Shown here in pieces: positions 1 to 8,434 of a stretch of DNA of 64,000 nt. Made by a program: the position numbers and the translations under genes. A model generated the notes under the pieces. That model saw only the letters and a list, made by a program, of their open reading frames with translations, was not told the origin of the DNA and did no database searches. Within the stretch, counting starts at the first letter, position 1; the number at the start of each line of letters is the position of its first letter. The DNA is from Nereida sp024640765 (GTDB lineage Bacteria; Pseudomonadota; Alphaproteobacteria; Rhodobacterales; Rhodobacteraceae). Location: assembly GCA_024640765.1 (NCBI GenBank), contig JAHEEK010000006.1, forward strand, positions 62,001-126,000. Reading direction: 5' to 3'.

Positions 1-485
1 CCAACGCCACTCCTACGACACGCATCCGGATGGACATTGCTTTGTTGGAACTTGAACGACCGATCCGTGACACAAGAGTGAAACCTTTTTTGACGGACCG
101 TTTGCCCAAGCGGGGGGATAATGTTGGTGTTGTTTCATATGCTCATGACCGTGCAAGTGCCGCCTCAATCCAAGAGGTATGTGCAGTTTTGGGCAAGCAA
201 GCTGGTGCGCTTGTGCTTTCCTGTGAGGTGGATTTCGGCAGTTCAGGAGCGCCGATTTTTCAGTTTCAAAATGGTGTCGCAAAGATCGTTTCTGTTGTGT
301 CTGCTAAGGCTGAAATGGATGGGCAGGGCGTCTCTTTGGGGGCGAACCTGCAGCAAAACTTGGAAGGTCTTGTAAGCCGTCTGAACACAGGTGAAGGGCA
401 CTGGAAAGGACAATCAGGTGCGCGCAGCAAAACAATTTTAAGTGGCCAACGGTCCGAGACTGGCGCGAAGTTTATCAAACCCTAG
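1..485 (+). CDS. Trypsin-like serine protease, C-terminal part (5' end outside window)
   Basis: The reading frame is open from the window edge (first full codon at base 3) to a stop at 483-485, so the N-terminus is missing. The visible part starts near DIALLELERPI, which matches the catalytic-Asp strand of trypsin-fold (S1) proteases, and later has DFGSSGAPIF, the catalytic-serine motif GxSGxP. A His-containing segment must lie upstream of base 1. The C-terminal tail of about 30 residues is polar and basic. Such proteins in alphaproteobacteria are usually exported, but the signal region is not visible, so location is inference. No neighbour explains the substrate. The family call is fairly secure; the function is unknown. 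Confidence 0.75.
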   Translation, partial: NATPTTRIRMDIALLELERPIRDTRVKPFLTDRLPKRGDNVGVVSYAHDRASAASIQEVCAVLGKQAGALVLSCEVDFGSSGAPIFQFQNGVAKIVSVVSAKAEMDGQGVSLGANLQQNLEGLVSRLNTGEGHWKGQSGARSKTILSGQRSETGAKFIKP

Positions 486-504
486 CTGCGTACAAGCTGA
501 GGGG

Positions 505-540
505 CTTGAAGCGCTGCAAAGCCGTTCCCAACTATATTTC
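505..540 (+). promoter_or_regulatory. Candidate heat-shock (sigma-32 type) promoter of hsp20
   Basis: CTTGAA at 505-510 followed by CCCAACTATATTT at 527-539 resembles the CTTGAA / CCCATnT-like elements of RpoH promoters. It lies about 90 bases before the hsp20 start, which would leave a leader long enough for the hairpins described next. This was matched by eye; the -10 half is imperfect. Confidence 0.35.
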
Positions 541-544
541 ACGG

Positions 545-625
545 GCGCCAATACTGGGACCGTCGAACTATTGGACCATGCCCAATCGGGATGGCCGCAC
601 ATCTATCGCTTCTAGGAGGATACTC
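545..625 (+). promoter_or_regulatory. Probable ROSE-type RNA thermometer in the hsp20 leader
   Basis: The last 21 bases before the start codon can fold as AUCGCUU (605-611), loop CUAG (612-615), GAGGAU (616-621). Pairs are A-U, U-A, C-G, a bulged G608, C-G, U-A and U-G, so the Shine-Dalgarno AGGAGGA is buried. This is the ROSE signature: a U(U/C)GCU stretch opposite the ribosome site with a bulged G and a tetraloop. A stronger hairpin precedes it at 573-596 (GG-CCAT-CCC against GGG-ATGG-CC). ROSE elements are known to control small heat-shock genes in alphaproteobacteria. Confidence 0.65.
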
Positions 626-1093
626 ATGCGAACTCTTGATATGTCACCGCTTTACCGCGCCACTGTTGGCTTTGATCAGATTGCTGATTTGATGGACCGC
701 GTTATGATGAATGACGCAGGCACACAAAGCTACCCACCCTATAACATCGAGAAAACCGACGAAGATGGATACAGGATTTCCATCGCAGTTGCAGGTTTTT
801 CTGAAGATGATCTTGAGGTCGAGGTAAAAGAAAATGCTCTGCACATCAATGCCAGCAAACCCCAAGAAACCGCCGAGCGCGCGTATCTGCATCGCGGTAT
901 CGCGACCCGTGCGTTTTCGCGGCGGTTCCATCTGGCAGACCATGTCCGTGTAACAGGTGCGGTCCACAAGGACGGTATGCTGCACATTGATTTGCTGCGC
1001 GAAGTGCCCGAAGCGTTGAAACCGCGCCAAATCCCCATTCAAAGCCAGCCGCCGGTTGCGTCTGACGTGGTGGACGCGAGGGCTGTAAATTAA
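626..1093 (+). CDS. Small heat-shock protein, Hsp20 / alpha-crystallin family
   Basis: A 155-residue cytoplasmic chaperone that would hold unfolding proteins for refolding by DnaK/ClpB. An alpha-crystallin domain spans about residues 37-130, with the typical opening YPPYNIEKTDEDGYRISIAVAG, the segment GIATRAFSRRFHLADHV, and a short C-terminal extension. The start at 626 is chosen because AGGAGGA sits 6 bases upstream and the N-terminus (MRTLDMSPLYR) matches IbpA-type proteins; an in-frame extension back to 506 would lie inside the structured leader. It is a single gene with its own leader hairpins, facing gabD across a shared terminator. Regulation by heat is inferred from the leader. Confidence 0.93.
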   Translation: MRTLDMSPLYRATVGFDQIADLMDRVMMNDAGTQSYPPYNIEKTDEDGYRISIAVAGFSEDDLEVEVKENALHINASKPQETAERAYLHRGIATRAFSRRFHLADHVRVTGAVHKDGMLHIDLLREVPEALKPRQIPIQSQPPVASDVVDARAVN

Positions 1094-1124
1094 ATCACGC
1101 TATCTATTCCGCTGAACAACAAAA

Positions 1125-1160
1125 AAGGCGCGGCATTTATGTGTGCCGCGCCTTCGTTTT
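1125..1160. terminator. Bidirectional rho-independent terminator between hsp20 and gabD
   Basis: Perfect 11-bp stem AAGGCGCGGCA (1125-1135) with TGCCGCGCCTT (1144-1154) and an 8-base loop. It has an A-run on one side and T-rich sequence on the other, placed between convergent genes. Confidence 0.85.
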
Positions 1161-1177
1161 GCCTGTCGTGTCGTCGG

Positions 1178-2644
1178 TTAAACGGACATGCACATGTATT
1201 TCAGCTCAAGATATTCCTCGATGCCGTGGTGGCTGCCTTCGCGGCCAAGGCCCGATTGCTTGATACCACCAAAGGGGGCGTTCTCGGTGCTGATGATGCC
1301 TGTGTTGATGCCAACGATGCCGTATTCCAGCGCTTCTGCTACTTTGTAAACGCGGCTCAGGTCTTTGGCGTAGAAGTAACAGGCAAGACCAAAGATCGTA
1401 TCGTTTGCCATCTCAATCACCTCATCTTCGTTCTCAAATTTGAACAAAGGTGCCATCGGCCCAAAGGTTTCTTCTTGGCTAACTTTCATCTCTTGGGTCA
1501 CGTCGGTCAAAATGGTGGGCGCAAAGAACAGCGGGCCAGTGTTGTCACGTGAGCCGCCCATCAGCACTGAAGCGCCTTTGGATGTGGCATCGGCGATATG
1601 ATCTTCGACTTTTTCAACGGCTTTGGCCGAAATCAACGGACCAAGGTCTGCGCCGTCAAGACCACTGCCGATTTTCAATTTTGCCACTGCTGCTGCAAAT
1701 TTCTGGGCGAAGGCGTCATAGACGCCAGCCTGCACATAAATGCGGTTTGCACAGACGCATGTTTGGCCGTTGTTGCGGAATTTGCACGCAATCGCGCCAA
1801 TCACAGCTTCATCCAAATCGGCGTCATCAAACACGATGAACGGTGCATTTCCACCAAGCTCCATTGAGCACTTCATCACTTGATCGGCTGCCTGAGATAG
1901 CAAAATGCGCCCCACAGCAGTTGAGCCGGTGAATGTCAATTTGCGTACGGTCGGGTTTTCGCAGAACTCTTTGCCCGTTGATGAGGCGTCAGATGTGGTC
2001 ACCACTTGGAACAGCCCTGCAGGCAGTCCGGCACGGGTGGCCAATTCACCGATAGCCAAGGCAGATAGCGGCGTAAGCTCGGACGGGCGGGCTACAAATG
2101 CGCAGCCTGCTGCCAACGCGGGCGCTGCTTTGCGGGTGATCATTGCATTGGGGAAGTTCCACGGGGTGATCGATGCGGCAACGCCGATTGGTTGTTTGAT
2201 CACTGTGATGCGCTTGTCCGCTTGGTGTCCGGGGATTGTCTCACCGTAGATGCGTTTGGCTTGCTCTGCGAAGAATTCCACAAATGAAGCACCATATCCG
2301 ATCTCGCCGCGTGCCTCGGCAAGTGGTTTGCCCATTTCTGCGGTAAGGATGATCGCGAGGTCTTCTTGCGCGGCCATCATCAAATCAAACCATTTCCGCA
2401 GGACCTGCGAGCGTTCCTTGGCGGCCAGTTTTGCCCATGCCTTTTGTGCGCTTTGTGCGTGCTCAATTGCAGCTGCAACTTGGGCGCGCGACAGATCTGC
2501 GACTTGGGCCACCACATCACCTGTGGCAGGGTCGGTCACATCAAACGTGCCTTCATCGCCATCCACCCATTCGCCGTTAACATAGGCTTGGGTGCGCAAT
2601 AAAGCGGTGTCATTCAGGCGTGAAATCAGGTCTTGTGTCCCCAT
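1178..2644 (-). CDS. gabD: NAD(P)-dependent succinate-semialdehyde dehydrogenase
   Basis: Oxidises succinate semialdehyde to succinate, the last step of 4-aminobutyrate breakdown, feeding the TCA cycle. The 488-residue length is normal for GabD. Aldehyde dehydrogenase landmarks are present: PWNFP near residue 161, FTGSTAVG near 238, catalytic Glu in MELGG at about 262 and catalytic Cys in NNGQTCVCANR at about 296. The start at 2644 (MGTQDLISRL) is preceded by GAGGAG; a 22-residue upstream extension lacks family similarity. No gabT lies beside it in this window, so the exact semialdehyde substrate rests on family resemblance. Confidence 0.9.
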   Translation of the reverse strand: MGTQDLISRLNDTALLRTQAYVNGEWVDGDEGTFDVTDPATGDVVAQVADLSRAQVAAAIEHAQSAQKAWAKLAAKERSQVLRKWFDLMMAAQEDLAIILTAEMGKPLAEARGEIGYGASFVEFFAEQAKRIYGETIPGHQADKRITVIKQPIGVAASITPWNFPNAMITRKAAPALAAGCAFVARPSELTPLSALAIGELATRAGLPAGLFQVVTTSDASSTGKEFCENPTVRKLTFTGSTAVGRILLSQAADQVMKCSMELGGNAPFIVFDDADLDEAVIGAIACKFRNNGQTCVCANRIYVQAGVYDAFAQKFAAAVAKLKIGSGLDGADLGPLISAKAVEKVEDHIADATSKGASVLMGGSRDNTGPLFFAPTILTDVTQEMKVSQEETFGPMAPLFKFENEDEVIEMANDTIFGLACYFYAKDLSRVYKVAEALEYGIVGINTGIISTENAPFGGIKQSGLGREGSHHGIEEYLELKYMCMSV

Positions 2645-2769
2645 TGGGAAAACTCCTCGTTCGTTTTTCTTGTTTGATGACACGGCGCGCGTAACCTGTC
2701 TAGCAACCATGGGTGTGCGTGAAGAAGGTATAAAGACATGACGGTAAACAGTGCGCGATATCTTTGGAG

Positions 2770-3111
2770 ATGGATGAGGTCGTCAGGCTTGGTGCACAAG
2801 GTACTCATGCAATGAGCTTGGGAGTGCTGTATTGGTTGGGTGTCGCGGTGCTGGCCTCATATGTCGGTTGGAAAAGTCTTGCGGATGATGTCACCCAACT
2901 TCGCAATGTTTTGCGGACGCTGGGTGCCACGCTTTTACGGCTGGCAGGGTGGCAAACCCTTCTTGCGCTGGCCTACCTTGGATTGCGGACGCAGGGCGCG
3001 GTTTTGTACGAGCTTCAAGTTGTCCTCTTGTTGAGTGCCACTGCCGCAATTATCTGGGTACCAGTAGGCGTGATCGCATATCTCGGACGCGCGCTGCGCG
3101 AACGGCGGTAA
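2770..3111 (+). CDS. Small membrane protein of unknown function
   Basis: About 113 residues with three predicted membrane stretches (around LGVLYWLGVAVLASYVG, LLRLAGWQTLLALAYLGL and VVLLLSATAAIIWVPVGVIAYLG) and a basic C-terminus RALRERR. The start is uncertain: ATG 2770 has GGAG directly adjacent, while ATG 2812 (MSLGVLYW) begins just before the first hydrophobic segment. It heads a run of three co-directional membrane genes ending at 4009, probably one transcript. I do not recognise the family. Confidence 0.6.
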   Translation: MDEVVRLGAQGTHAMSLGVLYWLGVAVLASYVGWKSLADDVTQLRNVLRTLGATLLRLAGWQTLLALAYLGLRTQGAVLYELQVVLLLSATAAIIWVPVGVIAYLGRALRERR

Positions 3112-3133
3112 CAGAAAAAGGGCGGATTGAACG

Positions 3134-3391
3134 ATGTGGCGTATTTTGGTCTTGTTTCTTCTGGTGCTGACTGCGCTGTATGTGTGTCTGTTGATGTATT
3201 TTCGCACAGCACACCGCGAACGGCTGATCGTCAGATGGGCTTCTGAATTACGGGTAGGTGACCGCGATGCCTTCATCGATGAAGAGATGACCGGCTATAT
3301 GAAGTCGCTCAAGGTTTGGTTGGCTGTGGTAGTCTACATCGTCCCAATTGGTGTCGGTGCGACGCTGATTTACGTCCAGAACTTTATGTAG
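3134..3391 (+). CDS. Small two-helix membrane protein of unknown function
   Basis: 85 residues with a hydrophobic segment at about residues 3-23, a charged cytoplasmic-looking middle (RTAHRERLIVRWASELRVGDRDAFIDEEM) and a second membrane helix at about 61-81. It lies 22 bases after the preceding membrane protein gene and 15 before the next, so the three are probably co-transcribed. The charged loop between two helices suggests a small scaffold or accessory subunit, but no function can be assigned. Confidence 0.7.
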   Translation: MWRILVLFLLVLTALYVCLLMYFRTAHRERLIVRWASELRVGDRDAFIDEEMTGYMKSLKVWLAVVVYIVPIGVGATLIYVQNFM

Positions 3392-3406
3392 AAAAGAGCC
3401 TGTCCG

Positions 3407-4009
3407 ATGCGTTTCATTAAGTGGTCGATCATTACCGTATTTTGGCTGAGCGTCGGCTCGGTTCTGTATTACAGTCTGCCACAGCGCGATATCGTTCAGA
3501 TCAAAGGGACCGAGATTTTGCGCGCTGATTTGTCCGGCTGGAACCGCGTGTTCTATGCGCAATCCGACAGCGGCAATGACGCGACCCTGCAAAACCGTGA
3601 CTTGCGGTTGATCAACACGCGCACGGCCCGCGAGCGGCCTTATGTATTTCGTAACGAAGATACGGGCTTTGGCTGGCCATTTTATTTCAAACTCGACAGT
3701 TCAAACCTACAGGCTGAAGCCCAGTCTGTTGAACGTAATGAGTGGTACGCTGTTACCCATTACGGTTTGCGCAGCGAGTTTCTTTCGATCTATCCAAACG
3801 CGATCAGTATCAAGCGTGTCACAGGGCCGGATGTGCAGTTGATCCCGTGGTTCCATATTGTTTTCTTGACCATACTCGCAGCTGTCTTTTGGGCCGTTTG
3901 GGTGCGGTGGCGTAGGTTCCGCGTTGCCAAGATTGATCCGCTTTGGAACGAGGTTGATGAAAGCCTTGATGGAACACGGACGCGCATCCGTGGCTGGCTT
4001 GGCCGTTAA
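3407..4009 (+). CDS. DUF1523-like membrane protein
   Basis: 200 residues with an N-terminal membrane anchor (about 5-24), a periplasmic domain of about 120 residues and a second membrane helix at about 148-166, followed by a basic cytoplasmic tail. The periplasmic part has the RDIVQIKGTEILRAD and ENTGFGWPFYFK-like (here EDTGFGWPFYFK) segments that I associate with the DUF1523 family of proteobacteria; this assignment is from memory. It is the last gene of the three-gene membrane cluster. SD-like sequence is weak (AGAG about 10 bases upstream). Function unknown. Confidence 0.7.
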   Translation: MRFIKWSIITVFWLSVGSVLYYSLPQRDIVQIKGTEILRADLSGWNRVFYAQSDSGNDATLQNRDLRLINTRTARERPYVFRNEDTGFGWPFYFKLDSSNLQAEAQSVERNEWYAVTHYGLRSEFLSIYPNAISIKRVTGPDVQLIPWFHIVFLTILAAVFWAVWVRWRRFRVAKIDPLWNEVDESLDGTRTRIRGWLGR

Positions 4010-4020
4010 ACCAAGCCGCT

Positions 4021-6345
4021 TTATTCGCCGTAGGGCACCCAGATATTTTTCACTTGGGTGGCATGCGCCAGCATCTGTTTCGTCTGGTCACGCCTCCAGT
4101 CTGTTTGTAGCCCGTTGTTGACCCATGTGCGCTTTAGATTGCCCACGGACGCGATTTCGACAGCCTTAGACACGTCCGCACTGCCAAAACTCCAGGAGGC
4201 CTCAATGCCCATGTGACCCGCAAGATGTGGCGCAAGTTCACTATGTGAGCCGGTCAAAATATTCACGACGCCCGCAGGGATATCTGACGTTTCCAACACT
4301 TGGATCAGGTCTGTCGCGGCCAATGGAAAAGGCTCTGAGGCGCACACAATAACGCGGTTGCCCATGGCTAATGAAGGGGCCAGCGTACTTATCAAACCCA
4401 ACAGTGGTGCCTCATTGGGCGCGATAATCCCGATGGTGCCAATTGGTTCATGCATTGCCATTGCCACGCCGCGCATGGGTACATCATGGATATTGCCGTC
4501 GTATTTATCTGCCCAAGCTGCCGCACTAAACAAGCGATCAAGGGACGCTGCAACTTCGGCGGCTCCGCCTTTGCTGCCCTGCATGGCATCAAGGCGCGCG
4601 GCAAATTCATCGCTGCGTGCTGCCAGGTTCTCGGCGAGATAGTATAGAATTTGTGCGCGCAGGTGGCCTGTTGTTGCGGACCATGATTTTGCGGCTTGGG
4701 TGGCTTCGGCGGCGTTGCGGATATCTTTGCGGCTTGCCAAACTGACATGCCCCAAAAGGTCGCCCTTTTTGCCAAAAATAGCCTTTGAATATCCGCTGTC
4801 TGGACGTGCGTGTTTGCCGCCGATGTAAAGCTTGGCCGTACGGTCTATCGCGTCAGCGGGGGCTGCATCACCGGTATAGGCGGTCAGGGTGCCAAGCGGT
4901 TTGCGTACAGTTTTCGGCTTTGTGTAAGCGCTGAGACCTTCCCATCCGCCTTCGCGCCCAAAGCCGCTTTCGCGTACGCCGCCAAAGCCGCTGGCTGCGT
5001 CCATCATGTTCGTGCCGTTGATCCAGACGATGCCGCTGACAAGCTTGGGGGCGATGTCTAGCGCAAGATTGATGTTCTCTGACCACACAGAGGCGGCCAA
5101 GCCGTAACGGGTGTTGTTGGCCACTTCCACAGCCTCTGCGGGGGTGCGGAATGTCATTGCGCAAAGCACAGGGCCAAAAATTTCCCGCTGCATTAAATCA
5201 TCTGCCGGATGCAGGCCCGTGATGAGTGTAGGGGGGTAAAAGCAACCGTCGGGGGCTGATGTTTGGAACAGCTCACCATCTTCGTTGGACGCAACAAGTG
5301 ACTTGATTGTCTCAAGCTGCACTGGATCAACGATTGCACCCACGTCGATTGATTTATCAAGCGGATTGCCCACGCGGAGCGCTTTCATGCGGGTTTTGAG
5401 GCGTGCATAAACATCATCTGCGATGCCTTCTTGAACCAACAGGCGCGAGCCCGCGCAGCACACTTGGCCTTGGTTGAACCAAATCGCATCGACCAGCCCT
5501 TCAACAGCGCTGTCGATATCGGCGTCGTCGAAAATAATGTAAGGGGACTTGCCCCCCAACTCGAGGGTCAAGGCTTTGCCGGTGCCTGCTGTGGCCTCGC
5601 GGATGATCCGCCCAACTTGGGTTGAGCCGGTGAACGCAATTTTGTCGACGTCCGCCGCCACGATCATTTCGCCTACCGCGGCATCACCGGTCACAATGTT
5701 CACAACGCCCTTGGGAACGCCTGCTTGTTGACAGATTTGGGCGAACAACAATGCGGTGAGCGATGTGTATTCTGCAGGCTTCAGCACAACTGTGTTGCCC
5801 ATTGCCAGTGCCGGCGCGATCTTCCAAGCCAACATCAATAGCGGAAAGTTCCACGGGATGATCTGACCGCAAACACCAAGTGCTTCTGCGTCAGGCAACT
5901 CGCTGTGCATCAGTTGCGCCATGCCTGCGTGGTAATAGAAATGGCGCTGCGCCAAGGGCACATCAATGTCGCGGCTCTCGCGGATTGGTTTGCCATTATC
6001 AAGCGTTTCAAGAACAGCAAAAAGACGGCTGTGTTTTTGCAAAAGGCGCGCAATCGCATAAAGCACTTTTGCACGAGCGTGACCATCTTTGACCCATGTC
6101 GGCTGGGCCTTGCGGGCGGCTTTCACGGCGGCATCTACATCTGATTGATGAGCCTGACTGATCTGCGCCAGAGCCTCGCCAGTGCCGGAGTTGTTGCTTG
6201 CAAAGCCATTGCTATGCGTGGTGAACGCCCCGTCAATGAAATGTCCGAATGCCGCGTTATGTTCGGCGAGCCACGCCATGGCTTCTGATGTGCTTTCAGG
6301 CGCGGTTCCGTAATCCATCGTTTCGAAAATGTCTTTTACTGTCAT
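4021..6345 (-). CDS. ALDH16-type aldehyde dehydrogenase with C-terminal pseudo-dehydrogenase domain
   Basis: A 774-residue protein carrying two aldehyde dehydrogenase modules. Residues about 1-480 form a complete enzyme: PWNFPLL near 164, FTGSTQVG near 238, Glu262 in LELGGKSP and Cys296/297 in NQGQVCCAGSR. From about 500 a second, shorter module begins (AKLYIGGKHARP) that keeps the Rossmann-like part (GIIAPNEAPLLGL, MGNRVIVCASEP) but has no catalytic Cys region. This is the architecture of ALDH16, known from animals and bacteria including the roseobacter Loktanella. It starts 3 bases after deoC, so acetaldehyde from deoxyribose-5-phosphate cleavage is a plausible substrate (inference). Confidence 0.92.
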   Translation of the reverse strand: MTVKDIFETMDYGTAPESTSEAMAWLAEHNAAFGHFIDGAFTTHSNGFASNNSGTGEALAQISQAHQSDVDAAVKAARKAQPTWVKDGHARAKVLYAIARLLQKHSRLFAVLETLDNGKPIRESRDIDVPLAQRHFYYHAGMAQLMHSELPDAEALGVCGQIIPWNFPLLMLAWKIAPALAMGNTVVLKPAEYTSLTALLFAQICQQAGVPKGVVNIVTGDAAVGEMIVAADVDKIAFTGSTQVGRIIREATAGTGKALTLELGGKSPYIIFDDADIDSAVEGLVDAIWFNQGQVCCAGSRLLVQEGIADDVYARLKTRMKALRVGNPLDKSIDVGAIVDPVQLETIKSLVASNEDGELFQTSAPDGCFYPPTLITGLHPADDLMQREIFGPVLCAMTFRTPAEAVEVANNTRYGLAASVWSENINLALDIAPKLVSGIVWINGTNMMDAASGFGGVRESGFGREGGWEGLSAYTKPKTVRKPLGTLTAYTGDAAPADAIDRTAKLYIGGKHARPDSGYSKAIFGKKGDLLGHVSLASRKDIRNAAEATQAAKSWSATTGHLRAQILYYLAENLAARSDEFAARLDAMQGSKGGAAEVAASLDRLFSAAAWADKYDGNIHDVPMRGVAMAMHEPIGTIGIIAPNEAPLLGLISTLAPSLAMGNRVIVCASEPFPLAATDLIQVLETSDIPAGVVNILTGSHSELAPHLAGHMGIEASWSFGSADVSKAVEIASVGNLKRTWVNNGLQTDWRRDQTKQMLAHATQVKNIWVPYGE

Positions 6346-6348
6346 GAG

Positions 6349-7323
6349 TTATCCAATCGGATGGCGGTGGGTGGCGGAGTAGCGCCCCGTTAGATGATGT
6401 TCGAGTTGGCGCTCGATGTCGCCAAGAAGAGAGGAAGCGCCAAAGCGGAACAGATCGGGCTGTAGCCAGCGGTCACCAAGTTCCTCCTTGATCATCGCAA
6501 GATAGGTGATTGCATCATTGGCCTTTGAAATGCCGCCTGCAGGTTTGTAGCCCACCATGAGCCCCGTTCTGGCGTGATAGGCCCGAATTGCCCGCAGCAT
6601 CGTCAGGGTCACTGGTAAGGTCGCATTAACCGGCTCTTTGCCGGTGGATGTCTTGATGAAGTCAGAACCTGCCATCATGCATACCAAGCTGGCGCGGGCG
6701 ACATTGCGCAACGTGCCCAACTCGCCTGTTGCAAGAATGGCTTTCATGTGGGCTGGCCCACAAGCTTCACGCATGGCTTTTGTCTCATCATAAAGCGCCT
6801 GCCAGTTGCCTGTGAGGGCGTGACGGCGCGAGATGACGATATCGATTTCACAGGCACCCGCCTTCACGCTTTCGCGGATTTCTTCAAGCCTTAGATGCAG
6901 TGGGGATAGGCCCGCTGGAAAGCCAGTTGAAACAGCTGCTACTGGAATGCCAGTGCCTTCAAGGGCTTTGACGGCGATTTCAATCATGTCGTGGTACACA
7001 CAAACTGCGCCCGTCGCCAGGTTTGGCAGGCCGAAAATATCTAATGTTTGGGATGCAACGGGCTGTTTGGCCTTGGCGCACAGCCTGCGAACGCGCCCTT
7101 GCGTATCATCACCGGACAGGGTGGTCAGGTCGATGCATGAAACTGCTTTCAGCAACCAAGCGGCTTGATGGTCTTTCTTGACCGAACGCCGCGTGGGCAG
7201 TGTTTTGGCACGTCGCTCAATCGCTGAGGTGTTGGCCTGAACGCTTGCGACCCAATCAAGATCAAGTGGGATGCCATCGTTGCGCGGCAGCGTGACAGAG
7301 GGAAGTTGAGACAAGGTTTGCAT
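6349..7323 (-). CDS. deoC: Deoxyribose-phosphate aldolase
   Basis: Cleaves 2-deoxyribose-5-phosphate to glyceraldehyde-3-phosphate and acetaldehyde. At 324 residues it is the longer, eukaryote-like DERA type rather than the roughly 250-residue E. coli type, with an N-terminal extension of about 60 residues. The Schiff-base lysine lies in FIKTSTGK (Lys224), the partner lysine in GYKPAGGI (Lys260), and the catalytic Asp in ACEIDIV (Asp161). It is upstream of and nearly touching the ALDH16 gene, forming a two-gene unit that turns deoxyribose carbon into central intermediates. The purine nucleoside phosphorylase at 39.5 kb could supply deoxyribose-1-phosphate. Confidence 0.95.
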   Translation of the reverse strand: MQTLSQLPSVTLPRNDGIPLDLDWVASVQANTSAIERRAKTLPTRRSVKKDHQAAWLLKAVSCIDLTTLSGDDTQGRVRRLCAKAKQPVASQTLDIFGLPNLATGAVCVYHDMIEIAVKALEGTGIPVAAVSTGFPAGLSPLHLRLEEIRESVKAGACEIDIVISRRHALTGNWQALYDETKAMREACGPAHMKAILATGELGTLRNVARASLVCMMAGSDFIKTSTGKEPVNATLPVTLTMLRAIRAYHARTGLMVGYKPAGGISKANDAITYLAMIKEELGDRWLQPDLFRFGASSLLGDIERQLEHHLTGRYSATHRHPIG

Positions 7324-7489
7324 AAATTTACGATGACGCCTTTGCCGAATTGGTGCAAGATTTGCCCCACCGATACACCCAAAGCGAAACGGTGCAAAGC
7401 GCGGCGATCTCTAGCTGTGCGACAAATCCTAGCCAAAAGGGGGCGGGGGCGCTAAGAGCTTGCCAAACCCAAGCTGGAGTCGCTACCCA

Positions 7490-8167
7490 ATGTCATTTGA
7501 TCGCTCACTGAAAATCGCCCCATCCATTTTGTCTGCGGATTTTGCCAATTTTGGCGCAGAGTGTGAGGCCGTTGAGGCGCAAGGCGCTGATTGGGTCCAC
7601 GTGGATGTAATGGACGGTCATTTCGTGCCTAACATCACCTTTGGTCCCAGCACCTGCAAAGCGATCCGTCCGCACATCAAAGGCGTGATGGATGTACACC
7701 TGATGATTGCGCCGGTTGATCCCTACATCGAAGCATTTGCTGAAAGCGGCGCAGATTTCATCACGGCGCACGTTGAGGCCGGACCGCATATCCACCGGAC
7801 TTTGCAGGCGATCCGTGGTGCGGGTGCCAAAGCAGGCGTTGCGTTGAACCCCGCGACCCCTGCCAGTGCGGTAGAAGAGTTGCTTGATATGGTTGAGTTG
7901 GTCTGTGTTATGACCGTGAACCCCGGCTTTGGGGGGCAGTCGTTTATCGACATGACTGCAAAAGTTGCCAAGCTGCGCGCAATGATCGGTGATCGCCCAA
8001 TTCATATCGAAATCGACGGCGGCGTGACCCCTGCTACGGCACCTCTGGTTGCCAATGCTGGCGCTGATGTGTTGGTGGCGGGTTCTGCAGTTTTCCGTGG
8101 TGGATCAGTTTCAAACCCCGCACCTTACGGCGAAAATATTCGTGCGATCCGAGATGCCTGCGCCTAA
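7490..8167 (+). CDS. rpe: Ribulose-phosphate 3-epimerase
   Basis: Interconverts ribulose-5-phosphate and xylulose-5-phosphate in the pentose phosphate pathway. The 225-residue TIM barrel has the family signatures: IAPSILSADFANFG at the N-terminus, HVDVMDGHFVPNITFGP with metal ligand His and catalytic Asp, VHLMI, MTVNPGFGGQSF and IEIDGGV. The start at 7490 has CTGGAG 10 bases upstream; an in-frame extension to 7460 adds ten residues without family similarity. It is divergent from deoC across about 165 bases that presumably hold both promoters, though I see no clear operator there. Confidence 0.96.
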   Translation: MSFDRSLKIAPSILSADFANFGAECEAVEAQGADWVHVDVMDGHFVPNITFGPSTCKAIRPHIKGVMDVHLMIAPVDPYIEAFAESGADFITAHVEAGPHIHRTLQAIRGAGAKAGVALNPATPASAVEELLDMVELVCVMTVNPGFGGQSFIDMTAKVAKLRAMIGDRPIHIEIDGGVTPATAPLVANAGADVLVAGSAVFRGGSVSNPAPYGENIRAIRDACA

Positions 8168-8173
8168 GCTTCA

Positions 8174-8434
8174 GTGCTGGGTGTTTTGAAGCAGGTTGTG
8201 ATGGGCTGTGTAGACGGCACGAAGAACCGGCAAATGTTTTATAAATTGATGCGCGCCCGCCTGCTGACTGTGCGGTACCAACAAGAGATGCTGCGGCGTT
8301 TGCAAAAGCTTGACCGGCCTTGGCTTATCGCGAATTACACCCGTTCAGTGCTTAATACCCGCAGAGGCCCCAAGTTTCGCCGCGCGCTTGCAAAGGCCGA
8401 AGCGCAACTTACTGCCCAAAAACGAGGCAAATAA
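8174..8434 (+). CDS. Small basic protein of unknown function (possible)
   Basis: Up to 86 residues from a GTG at 8174, or 77 from ATG 8201, 6 bases after rpe. It is strongly basic and rich in Arg/Lys/Leu (LMRARLLTVRYQQEMLRRLQKL and RGPKFRRALAKAEAQL), with a predicted helical character that suggests nucleic-acid or membrane-surface contact. No family is recognised and no good Shine-Dalgarno decides the start. The reading frame continues cleanly with codon use like its neighbours. If it is not a gene, 8168-8560 is simply a long leader for dctP. Confidence 0.4.
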   Translation: MLGVLKQVVMGCVDGTKNRQMFYKLMRARLLTVRYQQEMLRRLQKLDRPWLIANYTRSVLNTRRGPKFRRALAKAEAQLTAQKRGK

